Shown one piece after another: positions 1 to 7,371 of a stretch of DNA of 30,232 nt. Below the pieces are notes generated by a model. It was not told where the DNA came from. It saw nothing but the letters and a program-made list of their open reading frames with translations, and did no database searches. The stretch comes from Vulcanimicrobiota bacterium (lineage in GTDB: Bacteria; Vulcanimicrobiota; Vulcanimicrobiia; Vulcanimicrobiales; Vulcanimicrobiaceae), in NCBI GenBank assembly GCA_019233415.1, contig JAFAMK010000128.1, positions 1 through 30,232 on the forward strand, given 5' to 3'. Position numbers and translations under genes: made by a program. The number at the start of each line of letters is the position of its first letter. Within the stretch, counting starts at the first letter, position 1.

Positions 1-451
1 ATTGCCGGGGCTCGCGAACGCGGAGTGGCTGCGGCTCGGCGTGATGCACCGCAACACGTTCATCGACTCGCCGCGGTTGCTCGGCCCCGACTTGCGGCTG
101 CGCGCGAACCCGCGGATTCGCTTCGCGGGACAGATCACCGGCGCCGAAGGCTACGTCGAAGCCGCCGCGTGCGGGACGATCGCCGGAATCGCCGCGGCGC
201 GCGAGCGGCTCGGTCTACCGGCGGTCGCAATTCCCGCCGACACCGCGCTCGGCGCGGTCGTCGCGCACCTGCAGAACACCGACTCGCCCGACTTCCAGCC
301 GGCGAACGTCACCTGGACGTTTTTCTCGCCGCTCGACCGGACGATCCGCGACAAGCGCGAGCGCCGCGCCCAGCTCGCCGCACGTGCGCTTGCCCGGTTG
401 GATGCGTTCGCTGCGGCCGTGCAACCTCGCCCGCTCGCGGCGAGTAGCTAG
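1..451 (+). CDS. trmFO: TrmFO, folate/FAD-dependent tRNA (uracil-54-C5)-methyltransferase, C-terminal part
   Basis: This is the 3' end of a gene that begins before the window; about 149 residues are visible. TrmFO methylates U54 of tRNA to ribothymidine using methylenetetrahydrofolate and FAD. The family signatures are easy to see: GVMHRNTF near residues 13-20, then GPDLRLRANP, and the C-terminal FAD/NAD-binding stretch FAGQITGAEGYVEAAACG at about residues 41-58. The end is a normal length past this motif. The stop (TAG, 449-451) lies 5 nt before the hslV ATG, so the two are probably co-transcribed. A trmFO-hslV-hslU order is known from Firmicutes and other phyla. The first visible TTG at 2 is an internal codon, not the start. 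Confidence 0.93.
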   Translation, partial: LPGLANAEWLRLGVMHRNTFIDSPRLLGPDLRLRANPRIRFAGQITGAEGYVEAAACGTIAGIAAARERLGLPAVAIPADTALGAVVAHLQNTDSPDFQPANVTWTFFSPLDRTIRDKRERRAQLAARALARLDAFAAAVQPRPLAASS

Positions 452-456
452 GCCAC

Positions 457-987
457 ATGCACATTCGATCCACGACGATCTGCGCCGTCCGGCGCGACGG
501 CAAGATCGCGATGGCCGGCGACGGACAGGTCACGGTCGACAAGACCGTGATGAAGCACGGCGCCCGCAAAGTCCGCACGATCGCCGACGGCAAAGTGCTG
601 GCCGGGTTCGCCGGCGGCGCGGCCGACGGGATCACGCTGCTCGAGAAGTTCGAGGCGAAGATGGGCGCGTACAAGGACAACGTCGTGCGCGCCGCGGTCG
701 AGCTGGCAAAGGACTGGCGTCAGGACCGCGCGCTGCGCCGGCTCGAAGCGCTGCTGATCGTCGGAACGCCGGAGCACCTGTTCGTGCTGAGCGGAACCGG
801 CGACGTCATCGAACCGGATGAAGGCGTCGCCGCGATCGGGAGCGGCGGCCCGTATGCGCAGGCCGCCGCGATGGCGCTGCTCGGCCACTCGCCGCTCGAC
901 GCCGCGGAGATCGCGCGCGAGGCGCTCCGCATCGCCGGCCGCATCGACATCTACACCAACGACAACGTCGAAGTGCTCTCGCTGTGA
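457..987 (+). CDS. hslV: HslV (ClpQ), ATP-dependent protease peptidase subunit
   Basis: The gene encodes 176 residues, the usual HslV length. HslV is an N-terminal-nucleophile threonine peptidase that forms a double hexameric ring capped by HslU and degrades unfolded or regulatory cytoplasmic proteins. The sequence reads RSTTI at residues 4-8, so the catalytic Thr is expected at residue 6 after removal of a five-residue propeptide. AGDGQVT, AGFAGG, AVELAKDWR and AIGSGGPYAQAAA match the family closely. There is no better in-frame start, so the short propeptide looks real; similar short extensions occur in other HslV proteins. The stop overlaps the hslU GTG by 4 nt (GTGA), which implies translational coupling of the two subunits. 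Confidence 0.96.
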   Translation: MHIRSTTICAVRRDGKIAMAGDGQVTVDKTVMKHGARKVRTIADGKVLAGFAGGAADGITLLEKFEAKMGAYKDNVVRAAVELAKDWRQDRALRRLEALLIVGTPEHLFVLSGTGDVIEPDEGVAAIGSGGPYAQAAAMALLGHSPLDAAEIAREALRIAGRIDIYTNDNVEVLSL

Positions 988-2414
988 AACAAGCTCAGGA
1001 TTTAACGCCGCGGGAGATCGTGGCGGAGCTCGATCGCTACATCGTCGGACAGGCGGACGCGAAGCGTGCCGTTGCGGTCGCGATGCGCAACCGGTACCGG
1101 CGCGAGCGGCTGCCGGAGAACGTGCGGCGCGAGGTCGCGCCGAAGAACATCCTGATGATCGGGCCGACCGGGGTCGGCAAGACCGAGATCGCGCGGCGGC
1201 TCGCGACGCTGGCCGGCGCGCCGTTCATCAAGGTCGAGGCGACGAAGTACACCGAGGTCGGCTACGTCGGGCGCGACGTCGAGTCGATGGTGCGCGACCT
1301 CGCGGAGGCCGCGGTGCGAATGGTCTCCGACGAGCGCCGCGCCGACGTGCAGGAGGCGGCCGACGAGGCCGCGGTCGAGCGGATCGTCGACGTACTGCAC
1401 CCCGAGACGCAGACGCAGCAGCCGCAGCAGACGAACCCGTTCGCGGCGTCGCTCGGCTCGATCTTCGGCAACTTCAACCAGCCGCAGGCGGCGGCGACGA
1501 CGCAGACCGCGACGCGCACGCTCCCCGACGACGAGGCGGCGCAGCTACGCGCGAGCGCCAAGGCCGACGTCGAGCGCGGCTTCTACGACGTGCGGCTGAT
1601 CGAGATCGAGGTCGAGGAGGCGGCGCAACTGCCGATCGGGATGATCGGCGGCGGCGAACCGGGCGCGCCGGGCGGCGACATGGGCGAGATGCTCGGCGGG
1701 CTGCTGCCGAAGAAGCGCGTGCGCAAGAAGGTGACCGTCGCCGACGCGCGGCGCGTCTTCCAGCAGCAGGAAGCCGAGAAGCTGATCGACATGGACGCGG
1801 TCAAGCGCGAGGCGCTGCGCCGCGCCGGCGAGCACGGGATCGTCTTCATCGACGAGATCGACAAGGTCGCCGGGCGCGAGGGCGCGCGCGGTCCGGACGT
1901 CTCGCGCGAAGGCGTGCAGCGCGACATCCTGCCGATCGTCGAGGGCAGCACCGTGCAGACGAAGCACGGCCCGCTCTCGACCGACCACGTCCTCTTCATC
2001 GCGGCCGGTGCGTTCCACGTCTCGAAGCCGTCCGACCTGATCCCGGAGCTGCAGGGGCGGTTCCCGGTGCGGGTCGAGCTGGGTTCGCTGACCGCGGCCG
2101 ACTTCGAGATCATCCTGACGCAGCCGGAGAACGCACTGATCGGTCAGTACAAGGCGCTGCTCGGCGCCGACGGGGTCGACCTCGAGGTCACGCCCGACGC
2201 GATCGCCGAGATCGCGCAGATCGCGACGCGCGTCAACGAGCAGACCGAGAACATCGGCGCGCGGCGCCTGCACACCGTACTCGAACGCGTCCTCGACGAG
2301 ATCGCGTTCCGCGCACCCGAAGAGGGTGGCAGCATCGTGATCGACGCCGCATACGTCCGCACGCGCCTCGACGCGATCGCGGGCAACTCGGACCTGTCGT
2401 CGTATATTCTTTAG
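984..2414 (+). CDS. hslU: HslU (ClpY), AAA+ unfoldase of the HslUV protease
   Basis: The gene encodes 476 residues, normal for HslU. HslU unfolds substrates with ATP and feeds them to HslV. Visible parts are the N-terminal LTPREIVAELD signature, Walker A GPTGVGKT at 60-67, the pore loop GYVG at 94-97, a long intermediate I-domain with Gln-rich and Gly/Met-rich stretches, Walker B IVFIDEID at about 285-292, and the C-terminal tail ending SSYIL, which inserts into HslV. The start is GTG at 984, overlapping the hslV stop. The first codons (KQAQD) precede the conserved LTPREIV and share 13 nt with a dispersed repeat seen elsewhere in the window. The TAG stop overlaps the stop of the convergent CPBP gene. 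Confidence 0.96.
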   Translation: MKQAQDLTPREIVAELDRYIVGQADAKRAVAVAMRNRYRRERLPENVRREVAPKNILMIGPTGVGKTEIARRLATLAGAPFIKVEATKYTEVGYVGRDVESMVRDLAEAAVRMVSDERRADVQEAADEAAVERIVDVLHPETQTQQPQQTNPFAASLGSIFGNFNQPQAAATTQTATRTLPDDEAAQLRASAKADVERGFYDVRLIEIEVEEAAQLPIGMIGGGEPGAPGGDMGEMLGGLLPKKRVRKKVTVADARRVFQQQEAEKLIDMDAVKREALRRAGEHGIVFIDEIDKVAGREGARGPDVSREGVQRDILPIVEGSTVQTKHGPLSTDHVLFIAAGAFHVSKPSDLIPELQGRFPVRVELGSLTAADFEIILTQPENALIGQYKALLGADGVDLEVTPDAIAEIAQIATRVNEQTENIGARRLHTVLERVLDEIAFRAPEEGGSIVIDAAYVRTRLDAIAGNSDLSSYIL

Positions 2415-3184
2415 CCGTGATGGAGTGAGTCGGCGACCAGGAAGCTGGCGCCGAGCGCGTTGTTGAGCACGTGCAGGATCACGGAGACCCAGAGGTTGCC
2501 GGTCGCTGCATAGGCGAGCGCGGAGATGAAGCCGAGCGCGGCGAGCGAGGGGAAGAGCACCCAGTCGCCGTGCGCGGCGCCGAACAGCACCGCGGTCACG
2601 AGCGCGCTGCCGAGCACGCCGAGGTTCGGCGCGAGCGCGCCGAACAGCAGGCCGCGGAACGTGATCTCCTCGGCGAGCGGTCCGACGATGACGAGCGAGA
2701 GGACGGCGAGCCCGATCGAGAGGGCGGTGAAGCCCGGCACCTTCGAGACGACGTCGAAGTGCTCGAACCCCGTCTGCACGTGCTTCGTCTGCGCGGTGAG
2801 GACGAGCTGAATCACCGTCGCGACGCGTACGACGAGCAGCGCGGCGATGCCGAGCAGGATCGTGCGCCACGCGTGCGCGTCGAGCGCACGGAACGGCGCA
2901 CGACCCGTCGAACGCAGGCGCCACCACGCGAACCAGCCGCCGGCGACGTAGAAGATCACCTCGGTCGTCGCGACGACCGGATGACCGGCGTTCAGCGACG
3001 GCTCGCGGCCCGTGACGAGGATCACGCCGAACAGCAGCACGATCGTCGCGACGAACGCCGCCGCGAACCCGATCGCCGCCGCGGCGAGCGCGGACAGAAG
3101 CCCGTTCCAGAACGGGATGCCGACGCGCGCTCGGCCGTCTTCGCGCGTGAAGAAGCGCGGCGGCGTCATCGTTTGAGTCGACAC
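2411..3184 (-). CDS. CPBP (CAAX/bacteriocin-processing) family intramembrane metalloprotease
   Basis: With the GTG start at 3184 the protein has 257 residues. The start is preceded by AAAGAG six bases upstream; the open frame extends further, but only into the neighbouring gene. The protein is multi-pass membrane and carries all CPBP (Abi, PF02517) motifs: EEITFR at 172-177 with the Glu-Glu-x-x-x-Arg signature, a His in FGAAHGD at 205, and HVLNN at 238-242. These residues form the intramembrane active site in Rce1-like proteases. Bacterial members process membrane proteins or peptides, but the substrate here cannot be inferred. The gene lies 14 nt downstream of a small secreted-protein gene and probably shares its transcript. 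It is convergent with hslU, and the two stop codons overlap. Confidence 0.87.
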   Translation of the reverse strand: MSTQTMTPPRFFTREDGRARVGIPFWNGLLSALAAAAIGFAAAFVATIVLLFGVILVTGREPSLNAGHPVVATTEVIFYVAGGWFAWWRLRSTGRAPFRALDAHAWRTILLGIAALLVVRVATVIQLVLTAQTKHVQTGFEHFDVVSKVPGFTALSIGLAVLSLVIVGPLAEEITFRGLLFGALAPNLGVLGSALVTAVLFGAAHGDWVLFPSLAALGFISALAYAATGNLWVSVILHVLNNALGASFLVADSLHHG

Positions 3185-3198
3185 ATTCGTCTCTTTGG

Positions 3199-3585
3199 CT
3201 AGTGCGTCGCCGCGATCATGCGGCGCGCACACCGTGACGCGACCGCAACGCGGCGCGAACGGATGCGCTGCGGCGCGACGATCTCCAGGCTGACCCACGC
3301 CGGCGTGCCGCGCGGCGTCCACGTGTCGCGCACCGACTGCGCGACAGCGCCCTCACCGCTGAATGCGATCCGCCCGGTCGGCGAGCTCGTGCCGTCGCTG
3401 CGTACGAAACGGTATGCGACTTCGCGCGCGGTGGTCGCGTCGTATGCGACGATCGTCGCGGTGCTCACCACGGCGCACGACTTCGGTGCGGGATGCGCGT
3501 CGAGCGTCACGGCGAGGCTCCCCGCTCCCGCCAGGTCGGGACCGGTTGCGAACAGCGCGAGGAGGGCGCCGGCGAAAACGCGCAT
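3199..3585 (-). CDS. Small exported protein of unknown function
   Basis: The gene encodes 128 residues. The N-terminus (MRVFAGALLALFATGPDLAGAG) is a plausible Sec signal peptide. The remainder has alternating hydrophobic patterns typical of a small beta-sandwich, with two cysteines in the mature part (CAVVS and SRCARR) that could pair in the periplasm. I do not recognise a family. The gene is divergent from the HiPIP gene across a 54-bp gap containing an inverted repeat. It precedes the CPBP protease gene in the same orientation with a 14-nt gap, so the two may form an operon. Codon use fits its neighbours, which supports real coding, and the strong antisense ORFs here are not better candidates. 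Confidence 0.6.
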   Translation of the reverse strand: MRVFAGALLALFATGPDLAGAGSLAVTLDAHPAPKSCAVVSTATIVAYDATTAREVAYRFVRSDGTSSPTGRIAFSGEGAVAQSVRDTWTPRGTPAWVSLEIVAPQRIRSRRVAVASRCARRMIAATH

Positions 3586-3600
3586 CGTAGAGGCATCCTA

Positions 3601-3619
3601 CCCGTACCGATATTACGGG
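3601..3619. promoter_or_regulatory. Inverted repeat between divergent genes
   Basis: CCCGTA (3601-3606) and TACGGG (3614-3619) form a perfect 6-bp inverted repeat with a 7-nt spacer, in the 54-bp gap between the divergent exported-protein and HiPIP genes. A shared operator is possible. A small RNA hairpin in the HiPIP leader is the alternative. No regulator is identified. Confidence 0.35.
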
Positions 3620-3639
3620 CCGCTTACGAAGGAGCGCGC

Positions 3640-3909
3640 GTGGAATCACAGGATCAGAGATCGTTCGTCTCGCGCCGGCGGGTGCTCAAGCGCCTCGTCG
3701 CCCTCCCGCTCGTCGCGCTAGGCGTCGGCGCGACGCTCTCGACCGCGCAGGCCGCCGACAACAAGAAGCAGTTCCACTACCAAGACAAGCCGGGGCCGGG
3801 CGGAAAGAAGTGCGCGGGCTGCCGGTTCTTCCGGGCGCCCAAGGGGTGCACGATCGTGACCGGGACGATCAGCCCGAACGGCTGGTGCATCGCCTGGGCT
3901 AAGCGATAG
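3640..3909 (+). CDS. High-potential iron-sulfur protein (HiPIP), Tat-exported
   Basis: The protein has 89 residues from GTG 3640, which has a clear ribosome binding site (GGAG at 3631-3634, 5-nt spacing). An upstream in-frame ATG at 3493 would give a meaningless extension. The N-terminus carries a twin-arginine motif (SRRRVLKRL at about 11-19) and a hydrophobic stretch ending AQA, so the protein should be exported folded with its cluster. The mature part has the HiPIP cysteine pattern: CAGC, then Cys in KGCTI, then Cys in GWCIAW, giving four ligands for one [4Fe-4S] cluster. HiPIPs are soluble periplasmic electron carriers in respiration or photosynthesis. The gene stands alone, divergent from an exported-protein gene, and is followed by an intrinsic terminator. 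Confidence 0.88.
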   Translation: MESQDQRSFVSRRRVLKRLVALPLVALGVGATLSTAQAADNKKQFHYQDKPGPGGKKCAGCRFFRAPKGCTIVTGTISPNGWCIAWAKR

Positions 3910-3947
3910 GCCAACCGAGTTAGGCGGGCAACCCTAGGGCTTCGAGG

Positions 3948-3985
3948 CCGGCGGGCGGAACCTAAAGGGTTCGTCCGCCGGTTTT
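3948..3985 (+). terminator. Rho-independent terminator after the HiPIP gene
   Basis: A GC-rich stem pairs 3948-3962 with 3967-3981 around the loop TAAA, with one G-U pair and a single bulge, and is followed by TTTTCGTT. It lies 39 nt after the HiPIP stop and 14 nt before the def ATG, so it should separate the two transcription units. Read-through attenuation of def is an alternative. Confidence 0.75.
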
Positions 3986-3998
3986 CGTTGAGGCAGTC

Positions 3999-4529
3999 AT
4001 GGCGTATATCCGCGAGATCATCACCGAGGGGCACCCCACCCTGCGCAAGGTCGCGAAGAAGGTCGATCCGGCCGAGATCGCCGACCCGATGTTCCAGCAA
4101 CTGCTCGACGACATGTTCGAGACGATGTACGACGCGCCGGGGATCGGGCTCGCCGCGCCGCAGGTCGGCGTCTCGAAGCGGATCTTCACCGTCGACCTGC
4201 AGGACGACGACGACGCGCACGGTCCGCTCGTGATGATCAACCCGAAGTTCACGCTCACCGAAGGCGAGGTCGAGGCGACCGAAGGCTGCCTGTCGGTTCC
4301 GGGGATGGTCGGTGAGGTCACGCGCTTCGAACACGTCGTCTGCACCGCGCTCGACCGGCACGGGAAGAAGACGACGTACGACGCGAACGGCTGGTTCGCG
4401 CGCTGCCTGCAGCACGAGATGGACCACCTCGACGGCGTGCTCTACATCGACAAGGTGAAGAACCTGCGCGCCGCCATGACGGAAGAGGAAGTCGCGGAGG
4501 CCGAGGCCGTCGCCGCGGGGACGCGCTGA
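3999..4529 (+). CDS. def: Peptide deformylase
   Basis: The gene encodes 176 residues, typical of the family. Deformylase removes the formyl group from the initiator methionine of new proteins. All three metal-site motifs are intact: GIGLAAPQ (48-55), EGCLS (95-99, metal ligand Cys97) and QHEMDH (138-143; His139, catalytic Glu140, His143). A short acidic C-terminal tail follows. GAGG lies just upstream of the ATG. It is the first gene of a long overlapped run (fmt, rsmB, FHA genes, PP2C-like, SEDS). The def-fmt-rsmB order is common and links N-terminal formylation, deformylation and ribosome modification. Its TGA stop overlaps the presumed CTG start of fmt. Confidence 0.96.
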   Translation: MAYIREIITEGHPTLRKVAKKVDPAEIADPMFQQLLDDMFETMYDAPGIGLAAPQVGVSKRIFTVDLQDDDDAHGPLVMINPKFTLTEGEVEATEGCLSVPGMVGEVTRFEHVVCTALDRHGKKTTYDANGWFARCLQHEMDHLDGVLYIDKVKNLRAAMTEEEVAEAEAVAAGTR

Positions 4530-5443
4530 AGCTCCTCGTCTTCGGCACGAGCGAGTTCGCCGTCCCGGTGCTCGACGCGGCCGCCGCACGGCACGAGGTC
4601 GTCGCGGTCGTCACGCAACCCGATCGCCCCGCCGGGCGCGGCCACAAGCTCGCCGCGACGCCGGTGAAACGGGCCGCGCACGAACAGGGCCTGCGCGTGC
4701 TCACTCCCGAGAAGCTGAAGCCGTTCGTCGACGAAGCGCGCGCGCTCGGTGCCGACGCGTTCGTCGTCGCCTCGTATGGAAAGATCGTCCCGCAGGCGCT
4801 GCTCGACCTCGTCCCGGTCGCGTTCAACGTGCACCCGTCGTTGCTGCCGCTCTACCGTGGCTCGACGCCGCTGCAGTCGGCGATCCGCGACGGCCGCACC
4901 GAGACTGGTGTGACGATCATCGCGATGGACGCCGGCATGGACACCGGCGACGTGCTGCTGCAAGAACGCACGCCGCTCGGCGCCACCGAAACGTACGGCG
5001 AACTCCACGACCGTCTCGCGGAGCGCGGCGCGGCGATGGTTGTGAAGGCGCTCGACCGCTACGCGGCCGGCACGCTGGAACGCAAGCCGCAGACGGTGGT
5101 CGCGCGCGAACGCGGCATCTCGGGCGCCGAAATCGCGCGCACCGCGACGCGTCCGCTGCGCAAGGACGACCTCGTAGTGGACTGGAGCCGCCCGGCGGCG
5201 GAGGTCGTGAACCTCGTGCGCGCGCTCGCCCCGCAACCGCTCGCCCGCACGGAGTACGACGGCGAACCGCTCAAGCTCGTCGCGGCGCACGCCGCCTCGC
5301 GCGACGACCTCGCCGACGCGCGGCTTCCCTACCACACGACGTCCGACGGCGCAGTCGTCTTCGACCGGGTCATCGCGCCGAACCGTGGGCCGATGTCCGG
5401 CGAGGCGTACGCGCAGCGCCGGTTTGCCGAGGTGTCGTCGTGA
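4526..5443 (+). CDS. fmt: Methionyl-tRNA formyltransferase, probably CTG-initiated
   Basis: The protein formylates initiator Met-tRNA. With the start at CTG 4526 it has 305 residues and begins (M)KLLVFGTSEFAVPVL, which is the conserved first beta strand with the family's GTxxFAVPVL segment. The next in-frame start-like codon, GTG 4568, would delete that strand. No ATG, GTG or TTG occurs in frame over at least the 140 nt upstream. The catalytic triad is visible: Asn101 and His103 in FNVHPSLLP, and Asp139 in MDAGMDTGD. The motif usually read as RGAAP is RGSTP here. GGGGA lies 4 nt before CTG. CTG overlaps the def stop (CTGA), and the end overlaps rsmB by 4 nt (GTGA), so coupling is likely throughout. 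Function is certain; the start is inferred. Confidence 0.93.
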   Translation: MKLLVFGTSEFAVPVLDAAAARHEVVAVVTQPDRPAGRGHKLAATPVKRAAHEQGLRVLTPEKLKPFVDEARALGADAFVVASYGKIVPQALLDLVPVAFNVHPSLLPLYRGSTPLQSAIRDGRTETGVTIIAMDAGMDTGDVLLQERTPLGATETYGELHDRLAERGAAMVVKALDRYAAGTLERKPQTVVARERGISGAEIARTATRPLRKDDLVVDWSRPAAEVVNLVRALAPQPLARTEYDGEPLKLVAAHAASRDDLADARLPYHTTSDGAVVFDRVIAPNRGPMSGEAYAQRRFAEVSS

Positions 5444-6759
5444 GCGCGGCGGTAAAGCCGCCGACCGCGCGTGAGGTCGCGCTGCAGGTCGTGCGTGACG
5501 TGTTCGGGCCGAACCCGCGCGGCGCGCGCGAGGCGCTCGACTACCGGCTGCGCCGCACCGACCTCGCGCCGCGCGACCGCGCATTCGCCACCGAGCTCGC
5601 GTACGGGGCGATCAAGATGCGCCGCCTCCTCGACCACGAGCTGCAGCCGTACGTCGGCGAGCGCGCCAAGACGCTCCCGCAGCCGATCGCCGAGATTCTG
5701 CGGCTGGGCACGTACCAGCTGCGCGCGATGCACGGCGTCGAGGCGTACGCGGCCGTCTCCGAGAGTGTCGGACTGGCGCGCAAGTATGGCCACAAGGGAA
5801 CGGCCGGGCTCGTCAACGCGGTGCTGCGGCGCGTCGCGACCGAACCGGCGCGCGACGCGGACCTCGCCACGCGCGTCTCGCTGCCGACCTGGGTCGTCAG
5901 CCACTGGCGCGAGCGCTTCGGCGCGGAGCGGCTCGACCCGATCCTCGCCGGCGTCAACGCGCCGGCCGCGTTCGGCCTGTGCGTCGACCTGCGCAACGTC
6001 TCGCGCGAGGGCGCGCAGACGGCGCTCGACGTTGCCGGCATCGCGACGTCGCCGAGCGCGTTCGCGCAGGACGTGCTGATCCTCGATTCGGCCGCGCCGC
6101 CCGGCGAGGTCGAGCGGCTCGCGAACCACCGCTGGCACGTCCACGCCGAAGCCGCCGCGTTCCCGGTCGACGTTCTCGACCCGCAGCCCGGCGCGCGGAT
6201 CGTCGAGCTGTGCTGCGGGCGCGGCAACAAGACGCTGCAGATCGCGAGCCGCACGCGCGACAAGGCGACGGTTCTCGCGGTCGACGACGACCCGCGCAAG
6301 GTCGCCCAGACGCGCGCCCGGATGGAGGAAGCGGGAATCGCGTCGGTCGCGCTCGTCGTCGGCGACGTCGCGACGATGCGCGCGTCGGCCGACGCTGACT
6401 ACGTCCTGCTCGACGCGCCGTGCTCGGGTCTGGGAATTCTCGGCCGCCAACCGGAGGCGCGCTGGCGCAAGCAGCCCGACGACCCGGACCGCATGGCCGC
6501 GACGCAGCGGAAGCTGCTGCGCGCGGCAGCCGGCTCGGTGAAGCCCGGCGGCGTCCTCGTCTACGCGGTCTGCTCGACCGACCGGCGCGAGGGCGAGGAC
6601 GTCGTCGACGCGTTCCTCGCCGAGCACCCCGACTTCGCGCGCGCGCCGCTGCCCGCGCGCTACGCGCCGTTCACCGTCGCTTCGGGCGATCTGCTCGTTC
6701 CGCCGGGGATCGAGGGGCGTGACGGCTTCTTCGTCGCGCGGATGACGCGCACGCCGTGA
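5440..6759 (+). CDS. rsmB: RsmB (Sun), 16S rRNA (cytosine-967-C5)-methyltransferase
   Basis: The gene encodes 439 residues, the normal length. The N-terminal 140 residues form a NusB-like RNA-binding domain. The C-terminal part is the SAM-dependent methyltransferase: SAM-binding LCCGRGNKT at about 256-264, the motif IV DAPCSG with Cys328 that releases product, and motif VI VCSTDRREGE with nucleophile Cys378. It methylates C967 of 16S rRNA. The start is GTG 5440, overlapping the fmt stop, and the end overlaps the FHA gene by 4 nt. RsmB downstream of Fmt is a classical order, seen in E. coli as def-fmt-rsmB. Confidence 0.95.
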   Translation: MSAAVKPPTAREVALQVVRDVFGPNPRGAREALDYRLRRTDLAPRDRAFATELAYGAIKMRRLLDHELQPYVGERAKTLPQPIAEILRLGTYQLRAMHGVEAYAAVSESVGLARKYGHKGTAGLVNAVLRRVATEPARDADLATRVSLPTWVVSHWRERFGAERLDPILAGVNAPAAFGLCVDLRNVSREGAQTALDVAGIATSPSAFAQDVLILDSAAPPGEVERLANHRWHVHAEAAAFPVDVLDPQPGARIVELCCGRGNKTLQIASRTRDKATVLAVDDDPRKVAQTRARMEEAGIASVALVVGDVATMRASADADYVLLDAPCSGLGILGRQPEARWRKQPDDPDRMAATQRKLLRAAAGSVKPGGVLVYAVCSTDRREGEDVVDAFLAEHPDFARAPLPARYAPFTVASGDLLVPPGIEGRDGFFVARMTRTP

Positions 6760-7370
6760 ACGTCTTCGCGCGGATCGAGACCGCCTGCGCGCGCGTCGTC
6801 GAGGACGCGTTCGCGCGCGTCTTTCCGAGCGCGCTCGACCCGGCGCAGATCGGCCGCCGCCTCGTCGCGACCGCGCAGGCCGCGCCGGGCGACCTGTTCC
6901 TCGTGCGCGTTCACCCGACCGACTACGCGCGCTTCGCCGACGACCGCGACTTTCTCGAAGGACGGTGGAGCGCGATGCTGCGGGAGGCGCTCGCCGCCGA
7001 GCGCGCCGACGGCGTGCGCGTCGTCCTCGACGAGGACCCCGACGTCGTCGCCGGCTCGCTCGCGATCGAAGCCGTCGTCGACGAACGCGTTCAAACGCTC
7101 GCGCTCGAGCGCCCCGACGGCACGCGGGTCGCGCTCGCCGACGGGCTGACGCTCGGGCGCGCCGACGACAACGGCGTCGTCGTGCGCGACGCGCGCGCGT
7201 CGCGCCACCACGCGAAGATCGTCGCCGACGGGACGGGCTGGAGCGTCGAGGACGTCGGTTCGTCGAACGGAACGTTCGTCGACGGCGTCGAGGTGCGGCG
7301 CTCGCGGCTCGACCGCGGTCAGACGCTGACGATCGGCGACACGCCGCTGAAGGTCGTCGAGGCGGCGTGA
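6756..7370 (+). CDS. FhaA-like protein, DUF3662 plus FHA domain
   Basis: The gene encodes 204 residues, starting at GTG 6756, which overlaps the rsmB stop. The N-terminal region (1-110) starts NVFARIETACARVVEDAFARVF and fits the DUF3662 domain of actinobacterial FhaA. The C-terminal 80 residues are an FHA phosphothreonine-binding domain with the conserved Gly-Arg (134-135), SRHHA (149-153) and SSNGT (169-173), so binding should be functional. The protein is much shorter than mycobacterial FhaA because the long linker is missing. The neighbours (second FHA protein, PP2C-fold protein, SEDS polymerase) mirror the mycobacterial fhaA-fhaB-pstP-rodA operon, so a role in phospho-dependent control of envelope growth is inferred. 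No Ser/Thr kinase is encoded in the window. Confidence 0.87.
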   Translation: MNVFARIETACARVVEDAFARVFPSALDPAQIGRRLVATAQAAPGDLFLVRVHPTDYARFADDRDFLEGRWSAMLREALAAERADGVRVVLDEDPDVVAGSLAIEAVVDERVQTLALERPDGTRVALADGLTLGRADDNGVVVRDARASRHHAKIVADGTGWSVEDVGSSNGTFVDGVEVRRSRLDRGQTLTIGDTPLKVVEAA

Positions 7371-7371
7371 G

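Noticed and set aside
1545..2927. Antisense open frame of 460 codons opposite hslU and the CPBP gene
   Set aside because: Its reading is a GC shadow of two well-identified genes; no domain visible.
3493..3639. N-terminal extension of the HiPIP gene to ATG 3493
   Set aside because: It would place the Tat signal internally and overlaps the divergent gene; GTG 3640 has a clear ribosome binding site.
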